Below, piece by piece: positions 27,637 through 34,167 of a DNA stretch of 64,000 nucleotides. Below the pieces are notes generated by a model. The model did no database searches. It saw only the letters and a list, made by a program, of their open reading frames with translations, and was not told the DNA's origin. The stretch is from Chloroflexota bacterium (lineage in GTDB: Bacteria > Chloroflexota > Limnocylindria > Limnocylindrales > CSP1-4), in the NCBI GenBank assembly GCA_021802825.1, contig JAJZRG010000006.1, forward strand, positions 57,402 to 121,401, read 5' to 3'. Within the stretch, counting starts at the first letter, position 1; each line of letters opens with the position of its first letter. Both the position numbers and the translations under genes were made by a program.

Positions 27637-28656
27637 ATGACGATGGATCTCATTGCACGAGTGCGCGCCGGCGACGAGCAGGCGTTCCGGGAGCTGACGG
27701 AACCGCACCGGCGCGAGCTGCACGCGCACTGCTACCGGATGCTCGGGTCGCTTCAGGACGCCGAGGATGTGCTCCAGGAGTCCCTGCTGGCGGCGTGGCA
27801 GGGTATCGGCGGCTACGAGGGACGCGCCTCCATCAGGACCTGGCTGTACCGGATCGCCACGAACCGCTGCCTCAACGCCCGTCGGGCAGCGGCCCGTCGG
27901 CCCGCTCAGGAGTGGAGCACGCCCGGGATCGAGCCCCCGGAGCCATCGAGCCTCGGCGAGATTGTGTGGCTCCAGCCCTACCCGTTCGATCCGGAAGCCC
28001 GGTACGAGGCCGCCGAGACGATCTCGCTGGCGTTCGTCACGGCGCTTCAGCGGCTCCCGCCGCGCCAGGTTGCGGTGCTGCTGCTGCGGGACGTCCTCGG
28101 CTTCCGGGCAGCCGAGGTCGCGGCCATGCTCGACACCACCGTGGAGGCGGTGGCCAGTGCCCTCAAGCGCGCCCGGGCGGGCATGGGGGCCGTCCGCGCG
28201 CCGGCGTTCGACGCGCAACCGGCCCTGCTCGAGCGCTTCGTCCGCGCCTATCAGGATTCCGACGTGGACGCCCTGGTCGCGCTGCTGACGGACGATGTCT
28301 TCCTCTCGATGCCGCCGCTTGCGCTGCAGTACGAGGGACGCGACGCCGTCGCCTCCTTCTTCGCCGCGGTCCTCCAGGGCCGCCGCTTCAGCCTTGTGTC
28401 GACACGCGCGAACGGCGGCCAGCCTGCGTTCGGGATCTACCTGCGCACCGCAGACGGCACGGGCAAGTCCAACGGCATGGTCGTCCTGACCGCCCGTCCC
28501 GACGGGGTGTCAGCGCTGACGCGCTTCGACAACACGGTCCTGCCTTGGTTCGGCCTCCCGGAATCGACGCTGGTCGGTGGTCAGGCAGGCTCCACGCGCA
28601 GGCTCGAGCGCACGGCCTCTGGCGACACGACGATGCCGACGATCGACGCCCCGTAG
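27637..28656 (+). CDS. ECF-type RNA polymerase sigma factor with C-terminal SnoaL-like domain
   Basis: This 339-aa sigma-70 family protein has sigma2 (about residues 5-75: ELTEPHRRELHAHCYRMLGS, then DAEDVLQESLLAAW), sigma4 (about 125-185: LQRLPPRQVAVLLLRDVLGF, AEVAAMLDTTVEAV) and a C-terminal SnoaL/NTF2-like domain (about 200-310) as in the long ECF groups (SigX5/SigG-like). In those groups the C-terminal domain modulates activity and no classic anti-sigma factor is needed. The ATG at 27637 was chosen because the sigma2 domain starts directly after it. Only 63 bases separate it from the divergent SDR gene, a common partner arrangement. The 3' end overlaps a DUF2255 relic on the other strand. 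Confidence 0.88.
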   Translation: MTMDLIARVRAGDEQAFRELTEPHRRELHAHCYRMLGSLQDAEDVLQESLLAAWQGIGGYEGRASIRTWLYRIATNRCLNARRAAARRPAQEWSTPGIEPPEPSSLGEIVWLQPYPFDPEARYEAAETISLAFVTALQRLPPRQVAVLLLRDVLGFRAAEVAAMLDTTVEAVASALKRARAGMGAVRAPAFDAQPALLERFVRAYQDSDVDALVALLTDDVFLSMPPLALQYEGRDAVASFFAAVLQGRRFSLVSTRANGGQPAFGIYLRTADGTGKSNGMVVLTARPDGVSALTRFDNTVLPWFGLPESTLVGGQAGSTRRLERTASGDTTMPTIDAP

Positions 28657-28817
28657 CGGTCGTACTTCGCGTGGTACGCGATGGTGACGGCCCCCGCGCG
28701 CTCGGGGTCGGGGACGACGAAACGGACGTCTCGCCTCACGCCGCCGCCGCGGACCCGGCCGCTCCCCGACCCGAGCGCGCGCTGGAACCACGGACTAGAC
28801 CGGTCGCTGGGTCCCCA
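28581..28817 (-). pseudogene. DUF2255 family C-terminal relic
   Basis: On the minus strand an open stretch of 78 codons ends at 28581-28583 and reads SSPWFQRALGSGSGRVRGG, RRDVRFVVPDP, TIAYHAKYDRYGASIVGIVV and PEAVRSSLRVEP. This is the typical second half of DUF2255 proteins (WF, AYHAKYDRYG, IV, L-x-V-P). The first half is missing: a stop lies just upstream (28818-28820) and no start codon fits. The last 76 bases overlap the sigma factor gene antisense. The truncation ends next to the truncated LigB-type gene on the opposite strand. Confidence 0.6.
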
Positions 28818-28830
28818 TCAACTCGACCCC

Positions 28831-29428
28831 CAAGACCCTCAACTGCTCGTAGCAGCCGGCTGCACCCCAGCGTGGCCTGTCGCGGCCGTCCTCCAGCACC
28901 TGCGCGAGGCCGGCGTCCCGGCGCTCGGGGTGAGCTTTGGCGGCAACGACGCCCGGGGCGCGACGTTCCCGCTTGACTGGGGATCGTTGGTCCCGCTGTG
29001 GTTCCTCGGCGGGCGGATGGCGCCGCCCGTCCCGGTCGTGCTCATCGCGCCCGCACGCGACCTCCCGGCCGAGGCGCACGTCACGGTCGGCGCGGCGATC
29101 ACGCGGGAGTGCCTCCCTCGGCCGCCGCGCGGCGTTCGTCGCCAGCGCGGACCAGGCGCATGCCCACGCCGCCGACGGCCCGTACGGCTACGATCCGGCC
29201 GCGCGCGTCCACGACGAGCGGATCGTCGGGCTGCTGCGCGAGGGTCGGCTGGCGGCGGCGTGCGACCTCGACCCCTCGCTCATCGCCACGGCCCTGCCCG
29301 ACAGCTGGTGGCAGCACCTCCTGCTCCAGGGGGCCATCGGCGGAGGGTGGCGGCCCAGCGTCCGCGCGTACGAGGCGCCGACGTACTACGGGATGCTCGT
29401 CGCCGCCTTCGAGCCGCCCGCGTCCTGA
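28831..29428 (+). pseudogene. LigB-type (class III extradiol) dioxygenase relic, 5'-truncated and frameshifted
   Basis: Two adjacent frames together give a LigB-like C-terminal two-thirds. Frame one has LREAGVPALGVSFGGNDARG, FPLDWGSLVPLWFLGG and VPVVLIAPARD. After about 29110 the frame changes, and reading continues as LGRRAAFVASADQAHAHA, GPYGYDPAARVHDERIVGLL, DSWWQHLLLQGA and YEAPTYYGMLVAAF. One extra base near 29110 (after ACGCGGGAG) explains the shift. About 80 N-terminal residues, including the first metal His, are absent. Such enzymes use Fe(II) to open catechol-like rings or are MEMO-like. This copy cannot be functional. Confidence 0.65.
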
Positions 29429-29496
29429 CGGCGGTGGCGTGAAGGCGTGCGTCGCGCGGTCCCAGGCGTCGCGAGGTAGCCGTCAGGCTCCAGGCT

Positions 29497-31020
29497 TCAC
29501 GGTGACGGTGTGATGGCGGCGACGAAGACCTCCTCCCGGAGCCCGACGTCGATGACGGCAGCCCGGCGGTCGGTCCACACCGGGCGGACCGTGCCGCCCG
29601 CCGCCGCCAGGCCCTCGTAGTCCCCGTACTGGTTGCCCAGGTTGACGCTGGGCGCGCAACAGGTCTCGTCAGTGGGCGCGGTCGCAACCGGGATCGCGGC
29701 CCAGGTGCCGCCCCCGTCCGTCGAGCGGGCGAGCGTGTAGGTCGCGGCGGCGGAACCATGGGTGCCGGTGTCGTAGTAGGCGACGTTGACCGATCCGTCC
29801 GAGGCGTCGACCGCGAGCCACTGGTTGAACTGGTCGCCGCCGCTCGGCATCGCGGTGGACGTCCAGGAGATGCCGCCGTCGGTGGATTTCGCCACGAACA
29901 CGTTCGTCGCTGCGGCGCTGCCGTCCATGTACGAGCAGTAGAGGGTCGTCCCGGAGGCGCCGCAGGCCGGGTAGACGAGGGCGCCACGGCTGTTCTGGGC
30001 GGCGATGTCAAACGCGAACCCGGCGACATGGGCGATCAGCCGGGGCGACGCGAAGCTTCGGCCACCATCGGTCGAGGCGGCGTCGAGGATGGCCCCGTGC
30101 GCGTAGTCCTGCCAGGCGACATGGAGCGTGCCGTCGCCGGCGACATACGGGTCAGCGCCGATGCCGCCGGTCCTGCCCGTGAACGGACCGCTCACCGAGA
30201 CCGGCGCCGAGAAAGTGGCGCCGCCGTCGTCGGAGGTCGCCAGGAGGACGTTGTTGCCGTTCTTCGTCGACGAGGAGTTGCCGGTGGCGTGGTCCCAGGT
30301 GACGTAGATGCGGTTGGTGTGGTGACCGGCGCCGACGCCGGTGTCGACCGTGATCATCGGCTTGTCGTTGAACTGCGCCGTGCCCGTCTGGAGCGCGAAA
30401 TACGTCGCCGCCCAGGTCGCGCCGTGATCGCTCGACCGGGCGACCGCCATCTCGGTGCCGTTGATCCCGCCGCCGGCCCCGAAGAAGACCACGATGTACG
30501 AGTAGTAGGCGACGCCGTTCGAATCGAAGGCGAGGCCCGGATCGGAGCCGAAGTCGAAGCCGCGGCTCGTCCTCGGTGGCGGGAGCGGAAGGTCGACGCC
30601 CGTGAATGCCGCGCCGCCGTCAGCGGAGACCATCGCCCGCATCGGCAGGCGCTGGATCTCGTTCGAGCCCGCGATCACGACGTTGGGATTGGCGGGATCG
30701 ATCGCGATGGAGGTCTCGCTCTGCGAGCCGCATTCGTGGCTCGCGTCCACGTTGGCCCCGAACGGCGGCTGCGGCATCGATCCGGAGTTGCCGCTGCACA
30801 GCGAGGCCGTGCCACTTGAGACGATGAGGTACTTGTTGTACCAGGACGCCTGGGCATAGGGGCTGGAGTTCGGGCTCGCTGCAAAGGTTGGCGCCGGCGA
30901 TGCGGCGAGGACGACTGCCGCTGTTGCGGCCGCGAGCAACCCACTCGAGACAGCCGTGAGGGCCCCGATGAGTGGGGCGACGATCAGCGCGGATGGGCGC
31001 GTTGAAAGCAACGGGGACAC
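29497..31020 (-). CDS. Secreted BNR/Asp-box repeat protein (sialidase-like propeller)
   Basis: This roughly 507-aa protein has an N-terminal signal region (hydrophobic stretch about residues 25-45, then SPAPTFAAS) and a beta-propeller body. At least six Asp-box-like repeats occur: VSADGGAAFTG, RSSDHGATWAA, TSDDGGATFSA, ASTDGGRSFAS, KSTDGGISWTS and RSTDGGGTWAA. Sialidase catalytic residues (Arg triad, Tyr/Glu) are not evident, so it is more likely a binding or structural exoprotein. The GTG at 31020 was chosen because GGAGG lies eight bases upstream; a TTG at 31119 would lengthen the N terminus. Cysteines near residues 75 and 100 may form disulfides outside the cell. Confidence 0.75.
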   Translation of the reverse strand: MSPLLSTRPSALIVAPLIGALTAVSSGLLAAATAAVVLAASPAPTFAASPNSSPYAQASWYNKYLIVSSGTASLCSGNSGSMPQPPFGANVDASHECGSQSETSIAIDPANPNVVIAGSNEIQRLPMRAMVSADGGAAFTGVDLPLPPPRTSRGFDFGSDPGLAFDSNGVAYYSYIVVFFGAGGGINGTEMAVARSSDHGATWAATYFALQTGTAQFNDKPMITVDTGVGAGHHTNRIYVTWDHATGNSSSTKNGNNVLLATSDDGGATFSAPVSVSGPFTGRTGGIGADPYVAGDGTLHVAWQDYAHGAILDAASTDGGRSFASPRLIAHVAGFAFDIAAQNSRGALVYPACGASGTTLYCSYMDGSAAATNVFVAKSTDGGISWTSTAMPSGGDQFNQWLAVDASDGSVNVAYYDTGTHGSAAATYTLARSTDGGGTWAAIPVATAPTDETCCAPSVNLGNQYGDYEGLAAAGGTVRPVWTDRRAAVIDVGLREEVFVAAITPSP

Positions 31021-31130
31021 CGCCAACACCTCCACCGGCTCGACCGCGATGCGCCGCTGGAACCCAAGGCTGGGATCGCGGGCTCGAGCTGATGCCCGGG
31101 ATTGTCCCCCCGTCGTCAATGTCGCCGCCA

Positions 31131-31240
31131 GCGGGCCGCGCCAACCGCTCGATCAGGGGCTTGCAACTCGAGCTCGGTGCTGACGATCAGGATCGCCGCC
31201 CCGGCGGGCCGCGCCAACCGCTCGATCAGGGGCTTGCAAC
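31131..31240. repeat. 37-bp direct repeat, two copies, period 73
   Basis: The same 37 bases (beginning GCGGGCCGCGCCAACCGCTC, ending GGCTTGCAAC) occur at 31131-31167 and 31204-31240. Similar bases (TCGCCGCC) precede both copies. They lie upstream of the BNR gene and next to the accessory stretch that ends at tRNA-Arg. Two copies are too few for a CRISPR, and the spacer (36 bases) resembles coding relic sequence. Confidence 0.8.
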
Positions 31241-31252
31241 CCACGTCCGGCG
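31168..31252 (-). pseudogene. Possible relic of a sugar ABC ATPase (RbsA-like)
   Basis: On the minus strand one frame reads PDVGCKPLIERLARPAG then AAILIVSTELE. It resembles the stretch after Walker B of RbsA/XylG-type ATPases (GVDVGAK, I-x-x-L, A-I-L-x-V-S-x-E-L-x-E). Only about 28 residues are recognisable, and the 37-bp repeat cuts into it. The resemblance may be chance. Confidence 0.25.
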
Positions 31253-31327
31253 ACCTCCCCACCCGCGAGACTGGCCAGTACGGCAGCACACGAATGCTTG
31301 GGCGAGGCGTCGGGCCCTCCTCGGTGG

Positions 31328-31358
31328 CGGTAGGCGCCCGGGACCGGGGCGCCTACCG
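31328..31358. terminator. Perfect 12-bp hairpin, terminator or intergenic element
   Basis: CGGTAGGCGCCC (31328-31339) and GGGCGCCTACCG (31347-31358) pair perfectly around a 7-base loop. No run of T follows on either strand, so intrinsic termination is not assured. It lies between the BNR gene (transcribed leftwards) and the Xis-like gene (transcribed rightwards) and could insulate the latter. Confidence 0.45.
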
Positions 31359-31450
31359 AGACTTGCCGGCTATCCCCTAGCGATGACGATCCCATCATGA
31401 ACGCCGCGGACGGCATCGATGCTGCGGCTCGCGCGAGCTCTGGCGCCGGC

Positions 31451-31498
31451 TTGACTTCGGCTCGTTGTTGGTTATCCTTGCTTATAGCCAACAAGGAG
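31451..31498 (+). promoter_or_regulatory. Promoter with overlapping 9-bp inverted repeat, upstream of Xis-like gene
   Basis: TTGACT (31451-31456) and TATCCT (31473-31478) are spaced by 16 bases and look like a sigma-A promoter, uncommon in this GC-rich window. GTTGGTTAT (31467-31475) and ATAGCCAAC (31484-31492) form an inverted repeat with one G-T pair, covering the -10 region and ending just before the AAGGAG ribosome site (31493-31498). This placement suits autoregulation by the HTH protein encoded downstream, or an RNA hairpin limiting translation. Confidence 0.5.
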
Positions 31499-31504
31499 TC
31501 TCCA

Positions 31505-31789
31505 GTGGACCAGTTCGAGCACAAGGCCTTCTACACGCCGGCTGAGGTCGCGTCGATCTTGAACGTGAGTCATTCGTATGTCACGGAGTCGATTCGCGTC
31601 GGTCGCATTGCTGCCATTCGTGTCTCGCCGCGTGTGACCAGGGTCCCGTACGCCACTCTGATGGCGGTGTTGGAGAGCCCGCTCCCCGTTCGACGCTTCC
31701 GCCTGAGCCCGGCGGAGATCGAGGCGACCAGCGAGTCGCTGCACGAGGAAGACGCTCCCGCTCCCAGGCTCCGATATATGACCCGCTGA
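31505..31789 (+). CDS. Small HTH protein, excisionase/MerR-like
   Basis: This 94-aa protein carries a winged-helix DNA-binding domain of the excisionase/MerR type: AFYTPAEVASILNVSHSYVT, then IRVGRIAAIRVSPRVTRVPY, where a short wing and basic recognition segment are seen. The usual functions are phage or element excision (Xis), or an antitoxin-like repressor. The GTG at 31505 follows AAGGAG by six bases. Base composition is visibly less GC-rich than surrounding genes, suggesting acquisition. The next gene starts six bases after its stop, so the two form an operon under the promoter at 31451. Confidence 0.75.
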   Translation: MDQFEHKAFYTPAEVASILNVSHSYVTESIRVGRIAAIRVSPRVTRVPYATLMAVLESPLPVRRFRLSPAEIEATSESLHEEDAPAPRLRYMTR

Positions 31790-31795
31790 GTCGGC

Positions 31796-32254
31796 GTGGC
31801 AATCTCGACCGCCGACCTCCAGGCGCGCCACGAAGCGCTGGTCCAGGCGCTGTCGCTCGACGGCGAAGCCACGGCCAACATCCTGGACGCGTCGGCGTCA
31901 CCGGCCGCTGTCGACATTCGCATCAGGGCGCCAGGCGGGCGGGCTGGGCATGCCGCCTCATTCCGCTACTTCGAGAAGTACGCGCGGAGCGGCGCCGGGT
32001 GGATGCTCGTCGAATACGTGTACCTCATCAGTTGGCAGAACGGACTCGGGCAACTCGAGTACCACTGGCATCCGCTCCCATGGAGCGCCGAGGAGCCCAT
32101 CTTCCACATCCACTGCCAGCCACCTGGCGGTGCGCGCGGGTATTTCCGAAGTCACGCGCTCCTGCTGGAGGAAGCACGGACGGACCTTCTGCGCAGGTAC
32201 GGAGCCTGGATGGCGGTCGATTGCAGCGGCCTGTATCCGCTCGACGCAACCTAG
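31796..32254 (+). CDS. Hypothetical protein cotranscribed with Xis-like gene
   Basis: I do not recognise this 152-aa protein. It begins with a helical stretch, then has an aromatic beta-rich core (FRYFEKYARSGAGWMLVEYV, QLEYHWHPLPW, PIFHIHCQPPGG) and an acidic/arginine C-terminal helix (EEARTDLLRRYG). The aromatic/His pattern (YHWH, HIHC) is loosely like TumE/DUF6516-type toxins, but the match is not convincing. The GTG lies six bases after the Xis-like stop. Its TAG overlaps the TAG of the convergent DUF4145 relic in the palindrome CTAG. A toxin or effector paired with the HTH protein is possible, but unproven. Confidence 0.6.
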   Translation: MAISTADLQARHEALVQALSLDGEATANILDASASPAAVDIRIRAPGGRAGHAASFRYFEKYARSGAGWMLVEYVYLISWQNGLGQLEYHWHPLPWSAEEPIFHIHCQPPGGARGYFRSHALLLEEARTDLLRRYGAWMAVDCSGLYPLDAT

Positions 32255-32477
32255 GACGTCGAGTCCGCTGGTGCCGACTTCTCGATGGCCTCCAGCTCGG
32301 CGGGCACCTCAAAGAGGTTCCGAAGGATTGCCGGGCAAAGCGAAACGCCCGCTGCGCCTCCTCCTCTGTGACGCTCTCGTCGCTGGCGTGAGCCACTACG
32401 TTGTCGACCTTGCGAACGTGATTGAGGACCCGCCCGAACTCCCTGGTCACGTCGCCGTTCTCGATTGTTGGCAGCAT
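32251..32477 (-). pseudogene. DUF4145-like C-terminal relic, frameshifted
   Basis: The minus strand reads TREFGRVLNHVRKVDNVVAH, SDESVTEEEAQRAFRFAR and, after a one-base shift near 32331-32335, AILRNLFEVPAELEAIEKS up to the TAG at 32251-32253. The His after AA/VV, VTEEEA and the L-F-E-x-P ending are features of DUF4145. These proteins are often found in restriction and defence or mobile contexts. The N-terminal part is missing; the first ATG is at 32477. The frame break means it is not functional as it stands. Confidence 0.5.
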
Positions 32478-32527
32478 GACTGTATGGAGATGAACCGGCT
32501 CGCGTCCTGCGACTCGCCGGGCCTTGA

Positions 32528-32620
32528 CGGAGAGTCCGGGCGCGTTTTCTGCTGGGCGGGTCGCTCGGGGACCTGTACGGCTGGGGCGACCTGTCCGAGG
32601 CCGACTACCGCCGGCGGGCA
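32528..32620 (+). pseudogene. Recombinase-like fragment fused in frame ahead of VanZ gene
   Basis: The codons directly before the VanZ start, in the same frame, encode FLLGGSLGDLYGWGDLSEAD followed by YRRRA. This looks like the linker or coiled-coil region of large serine recombinases (L-x-x-LY-x-x-GDL-x-x-x-x-Y-x-x-R). It lacks the catalytic domain. A stop lies at 32525-32527, so the fragment has lost its beginning. The resemblance is short and could be accidental, but the position beside an Xis-like gene and a tRNA supports it. Confidence 0.35.
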
Positions 32621-33325
32621 TTGGGGTTGTCAGTGGGCTGGCTGACGGGCCTGCTGTCGCAGTACGGGCACTCCAACACACTGTTCGCGCGCGGGCTCAT
32701 TGCCGTCGCGGCGCTCTGGACGGTTGTCACCATCGTCCGATGGCGACGCGACGGCATCCGCGCGGCGCTCGCGCGCTCGATGCCGGAGGCCCTCGCCGGC
32801 GTCAGCCTTGTCGGGATCTGGGCCTTCACGGTCGCGCCACTGGCGCGCTACTTACCCGGAGACATTCCGCAGCACATGCCGATCAACCTCGTCCCGGTGC
32901 TGCCGCTCTTGGCTGGGTTCGGGTCAGCCGAGGGATGGCGTGAAAACCTTCCCAACCTCATCGGCAATCTAGCGCCTTACGCCCCGCTTGGATTCGGCCT
33001 CGTCTGGCGGTTCGGCCTGCGCGTGTGGCAGGTAGCGGTTGTCGCAGCGTCCGTGAGTGTCGCCGTTGAGGTGTCGCAGGCGCTGTCCGACCAGATGCGC
33101 AGCGCGGATGTCAACGACGTCATCCTGAACGCGGCGGGGGCGGTGCTCGGGGCCTGCGCCTTCCAGGTTGCTCGAGCAACCTGGAGCGCCAGCGCCAGCG
33201 GCTCGAAGTGGTCCTCCTGCGGCTCGTCCACCGGCTCGACTGGGAAGAGATGGCCGGGCGAAGCGCCCCCGGACGGACTCGAACCGCCGACGCGCACCTT
33301 AGGACGGTGCCGCTCTATCCACTGA
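32621..33325 (+). CDS. VanZ-family membrane protein
   Basis: This 234-aa protein has several membrane segments and the VanZ pattern INLVPVLPLL, NLIGNLAPYAPLGFGLVWRF, then SVAVEVSQALSDQMRSADVN, DVILNAAGAVLGA. VanZ proteins lower teicoplanin sensitivity in enterococci; most homologues are of unknown function. TTG at 32621 was taken as start, but the frame is open upstream into a recombinase-like fragment. The last 35 residues are hydrophilic and are encoded antisense to tRNA-Arg, so the native C terminus has probably been replaced by read-through. Confidence 0.75.
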   Translation: MGLSVGWLTGLLSQYGHSNTLFARGLIAVAALWTVVTIVRWRRDGIRAALARSMPEALAGVSLVGIWAFTVAPLARYLPGDIPQHMPINLVPVLPLLAGFGSAEGWRENLPNLIGNLAPYAPLGFGLVWRFGLRVWQVAVVAASVSVAVEVSQALSDQMRSADVNDVILNAAGAVLGACAFQVARATWSASASGSKWSSCGSSTGSTGKRWPGEAPPDGLEPPTRTLGRCRSIH

Positions 33326-33336
33326 GCTACGGGGGC
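33264..33336 (-). tRNA. tRNA-Arg (anticodon CCU)
   Basis: The minus strand folds as a full cloverleaf: acceptor GCCCCCG/CGGGGGC, D stem GCTC/GAGC, anticodon stem GCACC/GGTGC around loop GTCCTAA (anticodon CCT) and T stem closing TTCGAGT. The discriminator is G, and no CCA is encoded. It reads the Arg codon AGG, rare in a genome of this composition. Such minor-Arg tRNA genes are frequent integration sites. The sequence beyond its 3' end (lower coordinates) is the accessory stretch with Xis-like, recombinase-like and VanZ sequences. Confidence 0.93.
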
Positions 33337-33397
33337 GTGCGCGAGGATCGTACCTGACGCCGGCCATGGCGCGGCGCCACAGGGCCGGCCCGCCCCC

Positions 33398-33808
33398 CTA
33401 CTCGCCCGCCGCAGGCTCCTCGAGGTTGCGCATCGCGTCGGCCGCCAGGGTCATGTACCGGTGCAGCTCCTCGCGCTCGGCCAGGCCGGCATCGGACGCG
33501 TCGATGGCCTCGCGCATGTGGAGCAGCCAGCGGTCGCGCGCCACGCTGTCGATGGCGAACGGGAAGTGGCGCGCCCGGAGCCGCGGGTGGCCGCGCTCGG
33601 CGAGGTAGGTCGTCGGGCCGCCCCAGTACTGGACCAGGAACAGGGTCAATCGGCGGCGTGGGCCGTCGAGCTCGGGGTCGGCCGGGTCGTGCACGTACAT
33701 CGGGCCGATCAGCTCGTCGTCCCGGACCGCCGCGTAGAACCGGTCCACGAGCATCTCGAAGAACGGCATCCCGCCGACGCGGTCGTACAGAGCCGGGGAC
33801 TCGGGCAT
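33398..33808 (-). CDS. Group II truncated haemoglobin (trHbO type)
   Basis: This 136-aa 2-on-2 globin contains YDRVGGMPFFEMLVDRFYAA, then VQYWGGPTTYLAERGHPRLR, the group II region with Trp/Gly and proximal-His environment (RGHPRLRARHFPF). Helices end in ELHRYMTLAADAM. Proteins of this group bind O2, NO or peroxide and support respiration or stress tolerance. Length is normal. It is divergent from the glutaredoxin/CcdA/TlpA operon, a plausible haem and thiol-redox neighbourhood. Confidence 0.9.
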   Translation of the reverse strand: MPESPALYDRVGGMPFFEMLVDRFYAAVRDDELIGPMYVHDPADPELDGPRRRLTLFLVQYWGGPTTYLAERGHPRLRARHFPFAIDSVARDRWLLHMREAIDASDAGLAEREELHRYMTLAADAMRNLEEPAAGE

Positions 33809-33861
33809 GGCCGGATTCTATGCACCCGCCACGCTCCGCGGGCCCTCCCGGCGCACGCCGC

Positions 33862-33867
33862 TACAAT
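33862..33867 (+). promoter_or_regulatory. Putative -10 element of a leaderless transcript
   Basis: TACAAT lies six bases before the GTG of the glutaredoxin-like gene. With the usual +1 distance the transcript would begin at or next to the start codon, so translation would be leaderless. No clear -35 and no Shine-Dalgarno sequence are seen. Confidence 0.4.
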
Positions 33868-33873
33868 GGCCGC

Positions 33874-34167
33874 GTGACTGTCCCGACCGAGATCGTCCTG
33901 TACAGCCGCCCCGGCTGCCACCTCTGCGACGAGACCCACGCGTACCTCGACGAGCTGCTCGCCAAGCGAGCCGCACAGGGCCTGCCGGCGCCCAACCTCG
34001 TGGAACGGAGTATCGGGGACGACGAGGACTGGCACCGCCGCTACGCCCTGGTGATCCCAGTGGTGGCCATCGGCGACCGGGAACTGGAGCTCGCGACCAG
34101 CCCGACGAAGTTGGGCCGATTCCTCGCCGAGTGGCTCGACCTGGCTCCCCCGGGCGCGAGGCGCTGA
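33874..34167 (+). CDS. Glutaredoxin-like thiol-redox protein
   Basis: This 97-aa thioredoxin-fold protein has the active site in IVLYSRPGCHLCDETHAYL (CxxC, with Leu before the second Cys as in glutaredoxin-like DUF836 proteins), and the cis-Pro region VIPVVAIGDREL. It probably reduces disulfides or passes electrons in the cytoplasm. The GTG at 33874 is the first in frame. Its TGA shares a base with the ATG of ccdA (TGATG), placing it at the head of a three-gene operon for cytochrome c or thiol maturation. Confidence 0.85.
   Translation: MTVPTEIVLYSRPGCHLCDETHAYLDELLAKRAAQGLPAPNLVERSIGDDEDWHRRYALVIPVVAIGDRELELATSPTKLGRFLAEWLDLAPPGARR

Noticed and set aside
28510..28791. 93-codon arginine-rich minus-strand frame
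   Set aside because: Another frame of the same strand carries the recognisable DUF2255 sequence.
31131..31240. 37-bp repeats separated by 36 bases as a possible CRISPR
   Set aside because: Only two copies, the spacer looks like coding relic, and no cas genes are near.
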